Assembly (NCBI RefSeq): GCF_018320785.1
Contig: NC_054885.1
Span: 4,352,921 to 4,416,920 of the forward strand
Direction: 5' to 3'
Length of the DNA: 64,000 nt
Source: Cheilinus undulatus
Lineage: Eukaryota > Chordata > Actinopteri > Labriformes > Labridae
Under the pieces are notes generated by a model, which made no database searches, was not told the DNA's origin, and saw only the letters and a program-made list of their open reading frames with translations. Every line of letters begins with the position of its first letter. Within the stretch, counting starts at the first letter, position 1. Positions 1-10,462 of the stretch are shown one piece after another. The position numbers and the translations under genes are program-made.

Positions 1-2150
1 ACGAAATAAAAATGTTTAGTTTTTTTTTTGTTTTATTTATGTTGCAATACAATATATCCTTTTTCAAAATGTAAACGCCTTTCCTGAAAACTGACACACT
101 GGTTGAAAAGCATTTGTAAAACAATGTCAGACTTCATAGCTACGGTCTACATACATCAGGGTGCTCTAGGATAAAGTTGGAGGAACTGAAATAACTTTAA
201 AGAAACAGAAAAAGGTAAAAAATTGGCCAGAATTTGTTAAAAGTGGCCAAAAACATGGTGACAATAGGTAACGGGTTGGAAAAAGAGGTTAAAAGAGGAA
301 AAATTGGATTAGTGCTGCAAAAAATTGGTTAGAAATGGCACAAAAGTGGCATCAATGGGCAGAGAAATGGTGAAAAGCAGTTAAAAATGGCAAAAAAAAA
401 AGTGGCAAAAAAATTGGGAAAAACAGGGTTGGTTTAAGAGGGGCAAAATTTGAAGGACTTGAACTTGAAGGAGGCAAAATGGGGTAAAAGCCGCAGAAAA
501 TGGGTGAAAAAAGCAAACCAGGTGATGAAAATCGGTTAAAATTGGCCATAATAGGTTAACAGTTAAAGGAAAAAAACAGTTAGAAGTGTCAAAATTGACA
601 GGAACAATGTTTGAACAGTAGTCACATGTTGGAAAAACTGGGTTTAAATTGGCATAAATGGTTTATAGGGGCAAAAATGGATAAAAGCTGCAAAAATGGG
701 TAAAGGAGGGCAACAAAAAGGGTGGGGTAGTGGTGAAAAGCAGTTAACCCTCGGATCCTACTATGTCCACTTTGAGGACATTCATTGTTTTATCATCATT
801 ATTTTGAGTTGATAGTCACATTTTTATAGATTGAGACATCAAATTTGGCCAAAGGTATGATTTTTCTTCATATTAAAAAAATGTGTTGCCCATAGAACTC
901 TACTGATGCCAAATAGCTCCATCCAACCTTGTTTGTCCAAAATCTGAACAATAGACTTCCATTAAAAACAGGTTTTTGACTGTGTGTCTATGGCACCAAA
1001 ACAACATACAGCAACCTTTTCTATGCAGTCACTCGATCACCAGGGCTCTAAATTTCACTATGCCACAGTGATCCAGCAGATAGTGCCAGCGCACCATTTT
1101 AACCCCTTCAGCAATGCGCATGCAGGACTTCTTCCATGGACTCAGAGTGTTTGAAGCGTTATTTCACCCACTAAACATGATCAGAATTAAATGAAACGAT
1201 ACGTGCCACTAGATATGGATGTCTGAGAGTGGGCTACATGTGTAAGGAAAAGTTTGTGTGCTCCTTCGTGTGTGCTCAGGTATGAATCTGCGTCTATGTT
1301 TACAGCCAGACATGCCGTAAGTGGAATGTTTACAGTCGGAAATGCTACTTCCAAGTTCTGCAGTCTGGGACTAAAAAAGGGGGACATTTGGACAATTTCA
1401 ACTTTGCCCTCACTTCATAGCAAGTGGATGGACATGCATGAGGATGCACAGGTCCTTTCCATCAATAAGAGAGAATATATCATACCTCAAAGATGCAGTA
1501 AATTTATATATGTGCAGAATGAGTGTAATCATGGTCACATTTTGATTAGAGGTGGAAATGCACGTGTTCATGATTCATATCCTACATTTCCTCTGGTTTT
1601 TTATGTCTGCACATAAAATAAACCTAACATGAACAAATGCATTCGCTTGCATGTGATTTGGTTTTTGGCTCTGATAGACTCACCTGTTTAGCATGGACGC
1701 TATCTCACTGAATCCAAGTCATAGGAATAGTGTACAATAATTGGCATAAAAAGGGTGTCACATTTAAATTAAAAAAATATATATATATATTTATTTATTT
1801 ATTTATTGGTGGTCAGGGTTGAAGTTGTTGAAAAGATTTGAAGCAGTGAAAGTAAAAACATATGTTGAAAAATGATTAATTTATTAACACTTGTCTGCAT
1901 GTCTGATTTCTGGACATACTGCCTCAACTATGCTTAAAATTGTGAGAGAGCGAGGGTTAAAAATGGCAAGATGGGTTAAAAGTGGGAAAAAATGTAGCGA
2001 CAATGGGCAAAAACATTGATGAAAGTGGTTTCAGAGGCACAAATAAGTAGTTTACAAATCAGAACCCAATAACAGTTTGACACAATTTTCAGCTCCAAGA
2101 CGAGCTAACTGTTAGCTGGGATGCTAACACCAATGCCTCAGTGTTGGCCA
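1..2150 (+). repeat. Array-bearing interspersed repeat, copy A (interrupted)
   Basis: From about 200 to 747 and again from 1957 to 2040 the DNA is a degenerate microrepeat of the type GGCAAAAATGG / AAAAGTGG. The left flank (about 65-190, including GTCAGACTTCATAGC near 128) and the right flank (about 2060-2140, CAGAACCCAATAACAG then a TTAGCTGGGATGCTAACACC segment) match the flanks of copies at 16977-18545 and, reversed, 19325-21215. It is therefore one member of a dispersed family and not a simple satellite. The array is split by a 1.2-kb TTAA-flanked insertion. The left terminus may lie outside the window. The family name is unknown to me; related copies have hAT-like ends. Confidence 0.7.
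748..1956. mobile_element. piggyBac-like non-autonomous element with TTAA duplication
   Basis: The element starts CCCTCGGATCC directly after TTAA (744-747) and ends GAGAGCGAGGG directly before TTAA (1957-1960). The ends form a short inverted repeat, CCCTCG/CGAGGG, with the TTAA target duplication typical of piggyBac elements. Removing the insert restores TGGTGAAAAGCAG-TTAA-AAATGGCAA, which occurs uninterrupted near 369-394 in the same array. A 120-codon ORF at 1254-1616 has no transposase motif that I recognise, so I regard the 1209-bp element as non-autonomous. Superfamily assignment rests only on target site and termini. Confidence 0.72.
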
Positions 2151-2189
2151 GAGAAACCTCTGTGGTCGGCCATTCCCAAACGGTATGGC

Positions 2190-3290
2190 TTGGCAGTCTT
2201 GGTTTTCCATCAAAACTTGTACAACCGTATATTATTACTATAACAACAACCACTGAAGATACTGTGACGTGTGTTAAAGAGGATATTTTAGATACGATAT
2301 AGTGTACCTTAAGATTTTTTACTTGGCAAAATAATTAAAATTAAACCCCAAACATGAGATAATCAGGACTAAGATTTAGTTCTGAAAGTCATCAGAGATC
2401 CCAACAACCAAACTAGTTTATGTTTAATTTTATTTTTCTGCAGCTTTGTTAGGAGAGAGCATCAAATACCATGAACACTACCTGAACAGCTGGGATTTTT
2501 TAGCTGTCATCCAAAAAGCAGATTCATCAGAATCTTCTGCAAATTTGTGGGTGAATTTCTTCAACAGTTTCTATATAATATTAAAAATATTAAAATATTT
2601 CTATTACACAAGTAACACATCTGAAGTTTCAATAGCCTGTTTATTATTGAAATGTTAGAATCATCCATACATAAATCTATTTTTTCTGATAATTTCACTA
2701 CCTCCAGGTTTTGTTGTATTTTGAGATCCAGTCCAAGCTGTCCTGCGCTCAGCACTGCACAAACTGAAAATCCTGTTAGAGCACAACATTGCACCCCAGT
2801 GGACAAAAACTCCCCGTGCAAAGTTGGTTTCTTGCAGAAAAGCCCCTCAGCAGTGCCCCGGAAGTAACCTGGGATCTTTCTTCTGTAAACCAGAGATGCA
2901 GATGATGGAGATTTAGGAGTGGAGATTGGTCCTGGTAGCCCAGCTTCAGTCTAAAGCTTGTGTTTCTCCTATGACGGCTCATCATTGTCAGAAATGTTGT
3001 GCTTCTGCCTGTCATGAGTAGTTTTGAAAATTGATGATTAACCCCAAAGAGGGTTTCCTGTTTGAATAAAGTTCAAACTGATTATTTAAAGGCAAGACAG
3101 TTTGATATAAGTTCACCATAAATACAGCAATAGAAGAGCTTTACAGAGGTGATAATACGGCTCTTATAACGTACAAAGCATAAAAAGCTACAAAGCTATA
3201 AAACGTTGCTTATTAATCTAAATACAGGATTTATAAAGAAAAAACAATATTAACTTCTTGTGTGGTGGTTTGTAATAAAATACAATAACT
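2190..3290. other. Non-coding DNA, no gene seen
   Basis: Short ORFs occur on both strands but none shows a recognisable domain, splice structure or codon pattern. The stretch is moderately AT-rich and probably contains old repeats that I cannot classify. Confidence 0.5.
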
Positions 3291-3299
3291 CTAATAAAG

Positions 3300-4024
3300 T
3301 AAAAGAAGATCTAGAAAAAGTCTTTATTTTATTTTATTACACTTTAATTTATTAATCTTAATAAATTCTATTTCTTTTTCAATTTTATGTATTCATTCAT
3401 TTATTTGTGTATTTATGTATTTATTTATTGAGTTTTAATTAATTAATTTGTTTGTTTATTTCATTTAATTCTATCCTATTTTTTTCTATTTCATTTTTAC
3501 CTTATTTACTCATTTATTTTTGTTTTTTATTGATAAACAAATAAAAAACCAAATGTATTTTTGTTGATTTTATTATATTTTATTTGATTTTATTTCATTT
3601 TATTTTATTTTTTATTACCTTATAAATCTATTTATGAAATTATTCGTTTGTTTCATTTCATTTCATGTATTCTATTCTTATTTTTTCTTACTCACTTGTC
3701 AGTTTTTTATTTACTTGTTTATTTTATTATTCCCTAATTTATATATTTATTTATTTATTTATTTATTTGTTTATTTATTTTTTGTTTTTTCTAATTTCAT
3801 TTGATCATTTTCAATTCTATTTAGTTTATCTATTCATTTGTTTATTTAATCTATATGTTTTATTTTATTTTATTTTATTTCATTTTATTCTCTTCTATTT
3901 ATTTTATTTTATTTTATTTTATTTTATTTCATTTTATTTATTCTCTTCTATTTATTTTATTTTATTTTATTTTATTTTATTTATTCTCTTCTATTTATTT
4001 TATTTTATTTCATTTTATTTTATC
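3300..4024. repeat. TTTTA/TTTAT low-complexity tract
   Basis: About 700 bp made almost wholly of T and A, grading into a clean (TTTTA)n pentanucleotide array from about 3846 to 4022 with TTTATTCTCTTCTA interruptions repeated three times. The ORFs read through it (Phe/Leu/Tyr/Ile strings) are artefacts. It ends only a few bases before the CpG-rich probable txn2 promoter and first exon. Confidence 0.9.
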
Positions 4025-4029
4025 AGCCA

Positions 4030-4178
4030 GTGTAATCCCCGTCTGTCCGGCAGAGGGCGCTCCTCAGTCTGCTGCGGCCATGAGAGGTCATAAAAGCCTC
4101 TCTCGACTGTCTGCGGCTTTAAAGCGGAAGCACTTCATTGGTCCTCGAGGCCAGGATCAACGCGAGTTAAACAGCAAG
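4030..4178 (+). other. txn2: Probable txn2 5' exon and promoter region
   Basis: After 700 bp of AT DNA the sequence becomes CpG-rich (about 4030-4400). A consensus donor, CAGCAAG|GTAAAC, ends a candidate exon at 4178. Joining it to the first coding exon at 8396 gives CAAG|ATGG, a strong start context with A at -3 and G at +4 that the genomic sequence lacks. Vertebrate TXN2 genes have a separate 5' exon, so this is the best candidate; no other good one was seen within the 4.2 kb upstream of the coding start. The transcription start is not fixed: an ATTGG (inverted CCAAT) lies near 4136 and a TATA-like CATAAAAG near 4089. If transcription starts upstream of 4080, an ATG at 4080-4082 reads in frame for 33 codons into the Txn2 start. 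Confidence 0.55.
4046..4063 (+). promoter_or_regulatory. CTCF-like motif at txn2 5' end
   Basis: CCGGCAGAGGGCGCT fits the core of the vertebrate CTCF binding motif (CCASYAGRKGGCRS-type). It lies at the junction between the AT tract and the CpG-rich probable txn2 first exon. Function is inferred from the motif only. Confidence 0.4.
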
Positions 4179-5917
4179 GTAAACACTGAAAATTCACCTT
4201 ATTATTTTATTTCACCTGTGCTGCTTTTAACATACTGATAAATGCGGCAGTCCTGTCCGGTTCGAGTCTTTTATTTGTTTTTATAACGGGAGAAATCTCC
4301 AGGAAAAGGTCCGGAGGAGGGGGAGGACGAAGAGGGCAAAGTCATACGTAACGGAGGTTAATGGAGGAAACGGTCCGCCGGTAGAGACTCCAGCAGCCGC
4401 TGAAACACCTCCGGATAAATTAATATTAAGGATTTATATTTTAGAGAAGACTTGGGTCTTTAAAGGTCAGGTTTGTTTTTTTGTTTTTCCTCCAAGTCTG
4501 CTAAAAAACAAGGCAGTATGGCTGTATAAAGAGGCATGTTAATGATGTTAATCTAGTAGAAATTTACTTACATAAACAGACAATTAACAGGATTAAAGCC
4601 TAAAATAATACCACTTAATAAATGATCTGGTCTGATACGGTAGTTAGCTGATCTGTACTTTAGGTGTACTGTTTATCAGGATGCTTGAGAGAAGAGTGTT
4701 TTAATGATGAATATTAGATCTGACATGCAATTATTATGATATTTAAGTGTTTTTAAAACATATTATTAGTCAGTAAGCTCTGTGAGTTTAGATACTGGCC
4801 CAGTTTGATCATGTTTGATTCTGCTCTTTTTCTGTTCTGTTTGTTTTCTTTCCACTAGTTTCTGATATTTAAGTTTATTTAGGTGTTTTTACTGCTTTAT
4901 GTGTAGCTTTAAATGCACTGATAGTGAGAGAATACCCTCTTATGTTATTGTAATTTTATTATGTTTTAATAACTTACCTGATGAATAAATGAATATCCAG
5001 GTAGCTTTATATCAGCAAGTTCACTTCAAGTTTAAAACTCTTCCATCAGCATTGTAAACATGTTTATTGTGGTTCCTTAGAAAGTAAAGGTCCTGGTTAA
5101 TCATTCGTCTAGACTTGAGTAAAGCTCAGTTAATTACCTTTGTATTAATGACATTATTTGAATATTTTCTGGAGTTTGAAACCGTCTCTCTGTGAGCTGT
5201 GATGGGTCCGTTTTTGTCCTGTAAAGTTATTCTGGTGTTTTTACACAGCTGACAGACATTTTGATGGTGTAGGACATCTAATCTAATTTGATTTTGAATA
5301 ACAGCTTCAGCCTCCAGAAGATCATGAAAACAAGATAATTGAGATTAACCGATTACTGTGTCCCATGCTGAGTTCAGCTTGTTTTGTCTGAAGGTTTCTC
5401 TCTGGAGTTGTAAATATTTCTGCGTTTGTTGTTTTATTTGGCTTTGTTTAAATCCATATTACTTTAAACACACAGCTAGTTTACTTTTATTTACTCACTG
5501 TCATACTGTATTATAATTACTATGACATTTATGTATTCTGACATTATTTTCACTGATTGCTTGCTGTTCAGAAGGTTTAAATGTTAAGAGTGTTTAAGGT
5601 CAGTGAATGTGATGCTGATCAGTGATAATTCTGATCTGATGTTTGCCATATGGCTGCTTATATTCTTGCACCGAATGATCGCTACTAAAGATGACTACAG
5701 ATGGATGAGGGGTGTAGAGAATTCTGTTGCAGCCAAACTAAATTGCAACTTTTTTTGCTGTAGTCACAACAGAAACTTTATTCATTTATTAAATTTCCTT
5801 ATTATTCTAAGTATTGCAGGTTTTCCTGCTGGTTCACTGAGACGATCCTGACAAAATTATTCTTCTGTGCCAAGTTGGAGAAATGGAGAGCATGATTGAT
5901 ATCCACATAATTCACAG

Positions 5918-6408
5918 CAGAGGTGGGAGAAAAAATCGATTCTGCATTTTGATGTGGAGGTGGAAGATTCTGAATCGATCTATAAATGTCCGATAATCAA
6001 TAATAATTTAAATATTTAATAGTGTGAAAATAGCAGGAACAAAAAGGTGGAAGTCTGATATGCAGCACATAACAGCAAGATTTAGATTCCCAGTTGTTCA
6101 TCTGTTAAAAAAAAAAGAAGACATTTTTAAGTTTGTAATTTCATGTTACAAGGAAAGGATGCTGCTACCTTTGCTTCAGTGCAGTAGTAAATTTCCAGTT
6201 TACACACATCTTCCGTTATCCTTCTTTTTTTTTTTTTTTTTTTACTAAACACAAATACAATATTTCTATTATGTTTGACACAGTAAAAACAATAGAAATG
6301 TAAAAAAAAAAAAACCCAAGCGTATCAAAATGCATCAACAATCAATCGTATAGTAGCTCTATGAATCGTAATCGAATCGTGAGGTGCCTAAAGATTCCCA
6401 TCTCTAGT
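5918..6408. mobile_element. Short TIR element (MITE-like)
   Basis: The ends are imperfect inverted repeats: GCAGAGGTGGGAG on the left, and CTAGAGATGGGAA when the right end is read in reverse. Both are followed by ATCGATTC/ATTCGATT-rich subterminal DNA. This arrangement is common in fish non-autonomous DNA transposons. I could not find a clear target duplication, so the exact limits and superfamily are uncertain. Confidence 0.5.
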
Positions 6409-6834
6409 CCGCGGGCACATCACGGTGTTTAGACGAGGATCTGGTGCAAGAGAGCGGAGGGTTCAGGCGGGGCGAGCGAGCGAGACAGAATGAAGAACGA
6501 TCAGTTTCATTTAACGTGAAATATTCAGACAAAATAAACATTCTTTGTGTGCAAAGGTAGTATGCAAACATTTCTCACATTAGAGCATGAAAACGTATCA
6601 GAGTTTGCCCACTGGTCACTTTAACTGCCCTCTTATTTAAACCAGCAGCTAGCTGTACTAGTGATCAGCACAGAATATATTTCACACAACAGATAAACAC
6701 TGAACTCCGTTATTTCTTCATGCCAACATTATCGTCAGAGGCTGACGTTTGTAAACAACAATGCCAATGTTAAACAGATGCATCTGTGCATCCCTATCTG
6801 CTGATAGTATGCTGATAATACCATGCATCCCTAG

Positions 6835-7505
6835 TAGGGCTGGGCAATTTATCGAAAAATTACATAAAATCGCAACATTTTTCTTGTCACTTATTAATTT
6901 TTATTTACTTCTTTATTTTATTAGATTTTATGTTATTTTATTCTCTTATTTATTTATTTATTTGCTCATTTTTTGTTTCATCTAATTTCATGTGGTCATC
7001 TTTAATTCTATTTTATTTATTCATTCATTTTTTTATTTAATCTAAATTTGTTATTATATTTTATTTTATCCCCCAAAATTCCATGCAAATTTATGACCGT
7101 TTTCAAGCAAATTCCCCAAATATCAAAGAACATTCACACTAAAATTTCATCACAAATTCTGAAAAGAATTACCCATGCATGCTCCAAAATTCCATGAAAA
7201 TAACAGAAACATCAAAACAAATTCCCTGAAATCTCCATGAAAATTTCTGAAAAGTTCAGAAAACAAACTCTACCTCCAAATGTCCAATTAAATTCCCCAA
7301 AATGTATGAATAAATTCTTTAGTTTCCCATGAAAATGCAAAAAAATTCAAGCAAATTTACACAAATTATTCAAATGAAACTCAGAATTTTCATGAAAATA
7401 CTTGATCATTTCCAAGCAAATTCCCCAAAATATCCTAATGGCATTGTATCCCAACATTCGAAGCAAATTGCTTACATTTAAACTGACACTCGACAAAAAA
7501 CCTAA
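6835..7505 (+). mobile_element. TAGGGCTGGGCAATTTATCG-type repeat with internal array
   Basis: It starts TAGGGCTGGGCAATTTATCG, a terminus shared in type with sequences at 33567 and, slightly altered, 51182. From about 7065 to 7460 it contains an irregular array of CAAATTCCCCAAAAT and CCATGAAAATTTCTG words. No matching right terminus was found, so the right limit is approximate and the copy may be truncated. Confidence 0.5.
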
Positions 7506-8395
7506 AAAATTCTAGTAGCAGAAGTGATTACTTTGTTGTTGTAACGTCCGCCTACGTGCATGCTTAGGAGGTGATATGACCATGTGAAAAATAATCAAAC
7601 ACCTTGCTATAATGTGAGCATGAAGAGGCAGAATTTTTCCACCATAATTAGTTAATTCCATGTTTTCCTTTGACATAATTAAATTCCCTGCTCCAAATTT
7701 TGCTAGAATATTCCTCAGATTACAGGGGATTAAGTGTTGGATGCTCAAATTTCCTGAGGCAGGGCCCCCACTTATTACTTCAGCCACTGGGGGGTCGGAC
7801 CCCCGCTAGCTGGCGAGTTTTTCCCACAGGCTGACTGCTCCATGTGTCTGTAATACTGGTAATATTCAGTGATATATTAATGCCTTTTTCAACTGAAAAT
7901 TGTGCAGAGGTTTGCTTGTTTTATATGGATTCAGTCCTTTCCTCAGCACTCGGATGTGGTTTTTCCAGAGGTTCTGAACTTCTCTAAGCTGCCAATCATT
8001 AAAATAAAGGAGAAAATGTCTTCTTCTCTATTAAAAATCAACCTGTTGCACATTTTCACAGCCCCACTGCCTTGGTTATGAAAGGTGGGACAAACAGCAT
8101 CATAGCTGCTCTTTTGAAGATGTGTCGGTCTGTTTTAAGTTGCATAACTGTGGATAACATGACCTTATTTCCATGGGGGCCCTGCTTTGTTTGTGCTCGA
8201 GTTAAACACACATATGTCACACTGGAACCCACCCTCCTCCAGGAGAGTCTATATGGAGCAGGGCTGTTAACATGCTGGCCTTACATAAGTGTCCTTTGGT
8301 ACAGTGAAAGTCCTGTGGAGCCTTCTGCTGTCAAAGTGCCCTGATAATCATTAGTTATCACTGAAGTCTCCTCTTCTTCTTTGATTCTCTCTCAG

Positions 8396-8673
8396 ATGGC
8401 TCACAGGCTGCTGGTACGCAGGATTTGGACGTTCTCTGCGAAAGATATCCGCTGCCTCAAAGCATCCACTGCTGCCGCCACCTCCCCGTCTTTTACCACC
8501 TCCCTACAGTCCACAACATCCCGGGCCTCCTTCCTCGCCCCGTCGCGCGCTCTCCCTCGCTCCCTTCCTCACACCTCCTGCAGAGGAGTCTCCTTCAACG
8601 TCCAGGATCAGGAGGACTTCACAGACAGAGTCATCAACAGCGATCTGCCCGTGCTAGTCGACTTCCATGCCCA
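8396..8673 (+). CDS. txn2: Thioredoxin, mitochondrial (Txn2), coding exon 1
   Basis: The three coding exons join to 172 codons (human TXN2 has 166). Txn2 is the mitochondrial-matrix thioredoxin. It reduces protein disulfides, notably those of peroxiredoxin 3, and is recycled by thioredoxin reductase 2 with NADPH. This exon encodes residues 1-92 and the first two bases of codon 93. It begins MAHRLLVRR, close to the mammalian start, followed by about 60 residues rich in Arg, Ser, Ala and Thr and almost free of acidic residues, as expected of a matrix-targeting presequence. The mature fold begins near FNVQDQEDFTDRV and continues to PVLVDFHA. The exon starts at the ATG directly after the acceptor AG at 8394-8395 and ends at the donor CCCA|GTGAGT. 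An in-frame TTG at 8381 lies inside the intron and was not used. Confidence 0.96.
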
Positions 8674-8698
8674 GTGAGTAACCAGGGATGTTCGAGAG

Positions 8699-8995
8699 CA
8701 GTGTTACTCAACCCATGGCTCTTCTGTAATGATTTGTGGCTTTTTTAAGTCTAAATTTGAAATGATATACCCCCAGAGAACCTTAAAAAAGGGAAACTTT
8801 GACCTCAGAAATTATCCGTTGCAAGTCACATTAATCAGTTTGTTTCCTATACTTATACAGTAGCTTTAATTGTCAGATTTTATTTTTTGTCTGTATATTT
8901 CCATTGCCCTTCTTTGCAATTTTTCTGCCTTTTTTTCTCTTTTTTGGCCACTTTTTTCCCATTTTTGAATCACTTTTCACTTGTGTTTTGCTACA
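8699..8995 (+). mobile_element. hAT-like repeat end, GTGGCTCTTTT family
   Basis: It starts CAGTGTTACTCAACCCATGG and then carries GATTTGTGGCTTTTTTAAGTC and GACCTCAGAAATTATCCGTTG. The same string of blocks occurs reversed at 59290-59110, and related ends bound the element at 43350-44268. The right part runs into a short GCCACTTTTTTCCCATTTTTG array and is then cut by a Tc1-type end at 8996. It begins only 26 bp past the exon boundary of txn2 coding exon 1. Confidence 0.65.
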
Positions 8996-9175
8996 TACAG
9001 GTGCATCTCAAAAATTAGAATATCATGATAAAGTTCAATATTTTTTGTCACTCATTACAGAAAGTGAAAACCATATATTATATAGACTTTTTACACATAG
9101 AGTCAAATATTTCAAGCCTTTATGTTTTTTAAATGTTGATGATTATGGCTTACAGGTAATGAAAACCCAAAATTC
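8996..9175 (+). mobile_element. Tc1/mariner-type terminal fragment
   Basis: TACAGGTGCATCTCAAAAAT followed by TAGAATATCATGATAAAGTTC, and later GATGATTATGGCTTACAGGTAATGAAAACC read in short blocks, is the terminal sequence of a widespread fish Tc1-like transposon. Only the end is present, with no transposase region. Confidence 0.6.
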
Positions 9176-9194
9176 AGTGAAGCAAAACACAAAG

Positions 9195-9310
9195 TTAAAC
9201 CAAACGGTATCGGCTCAGTGCATAAACTTGTCTACTCGCCGATACCAATACCTGCATTTTAAGCAGTATCGGACGTATTTCCTATAAAGATATCAGACTA
9301 GGAACAACTC
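9195..9310 (-). repeat. Fragment of the 41163-41957 repeat family
   Basis: Read on the minus strand this gives CTTAAAATGCAGGTATTGG, TATCGG and ACAAGTTTATG in the same order as 41190-41264 on the plus strand. It is a truncated, inverted copy of that hAT-like element's end. Confidence 0.6.
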
Positions 9311-10266
9311 TAGTTTGTTTTATGATAGGCCACTGTGTTATGAACCACCAGGCCAAATTTCAGTCATGAAAAACATCTCTGAGTTTATGAGATTAAGCCT
9401 CAAAATCTGGAGAAATGAGGCAGTAAAATCTGCTCTAGGATGGTGTGGGCGTGTCTGTTGAAGGAGCCAAAGCCACGCCCACTCAGGAGGAATGCAGTCC
9501 TCTAAAGTAGCTGCTTGACTCTGTGCCAGAGCAGACAGACAGGAGTCAGGGATTAATTTTACTGTTTTCTGGCACAAATCTCTCCATGATGATGCTTTCA
9601 ATGACCTGTAGGCCGCTGTGACATCAGCTAACAGCAGACTGTTCTGAAATGAAGTGCTCGGTATAGGGGTACCTACCTTGGTTTTGAAGTCGTTTTTTTT
9701 TTTAAGTCGACTTTTTTTTTTAATACTCCTAGCTCTGTATAATTGTAGCATTAGGGGGGCGGGGTCATTCCCCATCAAGACTAGTGGATGTCATGGGACC
9801 AGATTTTTGTCCTGCCCAAATTAAACCAAGCCATGAAAGATGTGAGCATCCTTATTCCAACATATCTAGTATGTTAAAATGCAAAGTTTGGATTTGACTT
9901 TGCAGGGACTTTAAAAACATATCCTTAGATTTTTAAGCAGCTGAAAAATTCACGTGTTGTCTGGCTGTTAAATATCAACATGTTTGCTTACCTGTGCAAC
10001 AGGCCTGTGTACCAGTTCAGCAAGCCCTGGGACAAAATGTTACAAGAATATTTGACTTCAGTGTTTCATGTTTCTGGACTGAAAGGATTCCTCCTCTGAC
10101 ATACAGTTCTCTCTCATTGTTTATTTTTCCAGCTTATTTCTGTTCCTGCGACTTCTAACCAGCTGTTCCAGCAAGAACACAGGAACAGTTCCTGATAAAA
10201 CCACATAGAAATGTTCCGGTCTTCTCCTGTGAGATTGAGTTGATTGGACTCTGGTTGTGTTTGTAG
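9311..10266 (+). other. txn2: Remainder of txn2 intron 2, no gene seen
   Basis: Intron 2 runs 8674-10266, from donor GTGAGT to acceptor TGTTTGTAG. This part contains oligo-T/oligo-A runs near 9688-9722 and an open minus-strand frame (9338-9778) without recognisable features. Probably decayed repeat. Confidence 0.5.
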
Positions 10267-10390
10267 GTGGTGCGGTCCCTGTCAGATCCTCGGCCCCAGG
10301 CTGGAGAAGGCCGTCGCTAAACAGAAAGGCCGCGTTGCCATGGCGAAAGTGGACATAGACGATCACACAGACCTGGCTATCGAATACGGG
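10267..10390 (+). CDS. txn2: Txn2 coding exon 2, WCGPC active site
   Basis: The exon supplies the last base of Gln93 and residues 94-134. It opens directly with WCGPC (Trp94, Cys95, Gly96, Pro97, Cys98), the redox dithiol of thioredoxins; Cys95 is the attacking and Cys98 the resolving cysteine by family analogy. It continues [16 protein letters not shown] and then [16 protein letters not shown], which closely matches mammalian TXN2. The donor is GGG|GTAAGA. The intron upstream splits codon 93 immediately before the active site. Confidence 0.97.
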
Positions 10391-10462
10391 GTAAGAATAG
10401 CTGTAACACCCCTGACATATGCTGTACTTCTGTTGATTTTACTCCATTTTGACTGTTCAAGT

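Larger units (their letters stand above)
4179..8395 (+). other. txn2: txn2 intron 1 (probable)
   Basis: From the donor at 4179 (GTAAAC) to the acceptor ending TCTCTCTCAG at 8395. It holds at least two interspersed repeats (5918-6408 and 6835-7505) and a T21 run near 6223. The interval 4400-5900 shows no gene or repeat that I can name. Its status as an intron depends on the first exon being right. Confidence 0.5.

Noticed and set aside
1254..1616. 120-codon ORF inside the TTAA-flanked element as a transposase
   Set aside because: No piggyBac catalytic motifs or cysteine-rich tail were recognised, and it is too short for a transposase.
3665..4238. ORFs of 142 and 127 codons rich in Phe, Tyr, Leu, Ile
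   Set aside because: They are translations of the TTTTA/TTTAT tract. Only the last part overlaps the probable txn2 5' exon, which is described separately.
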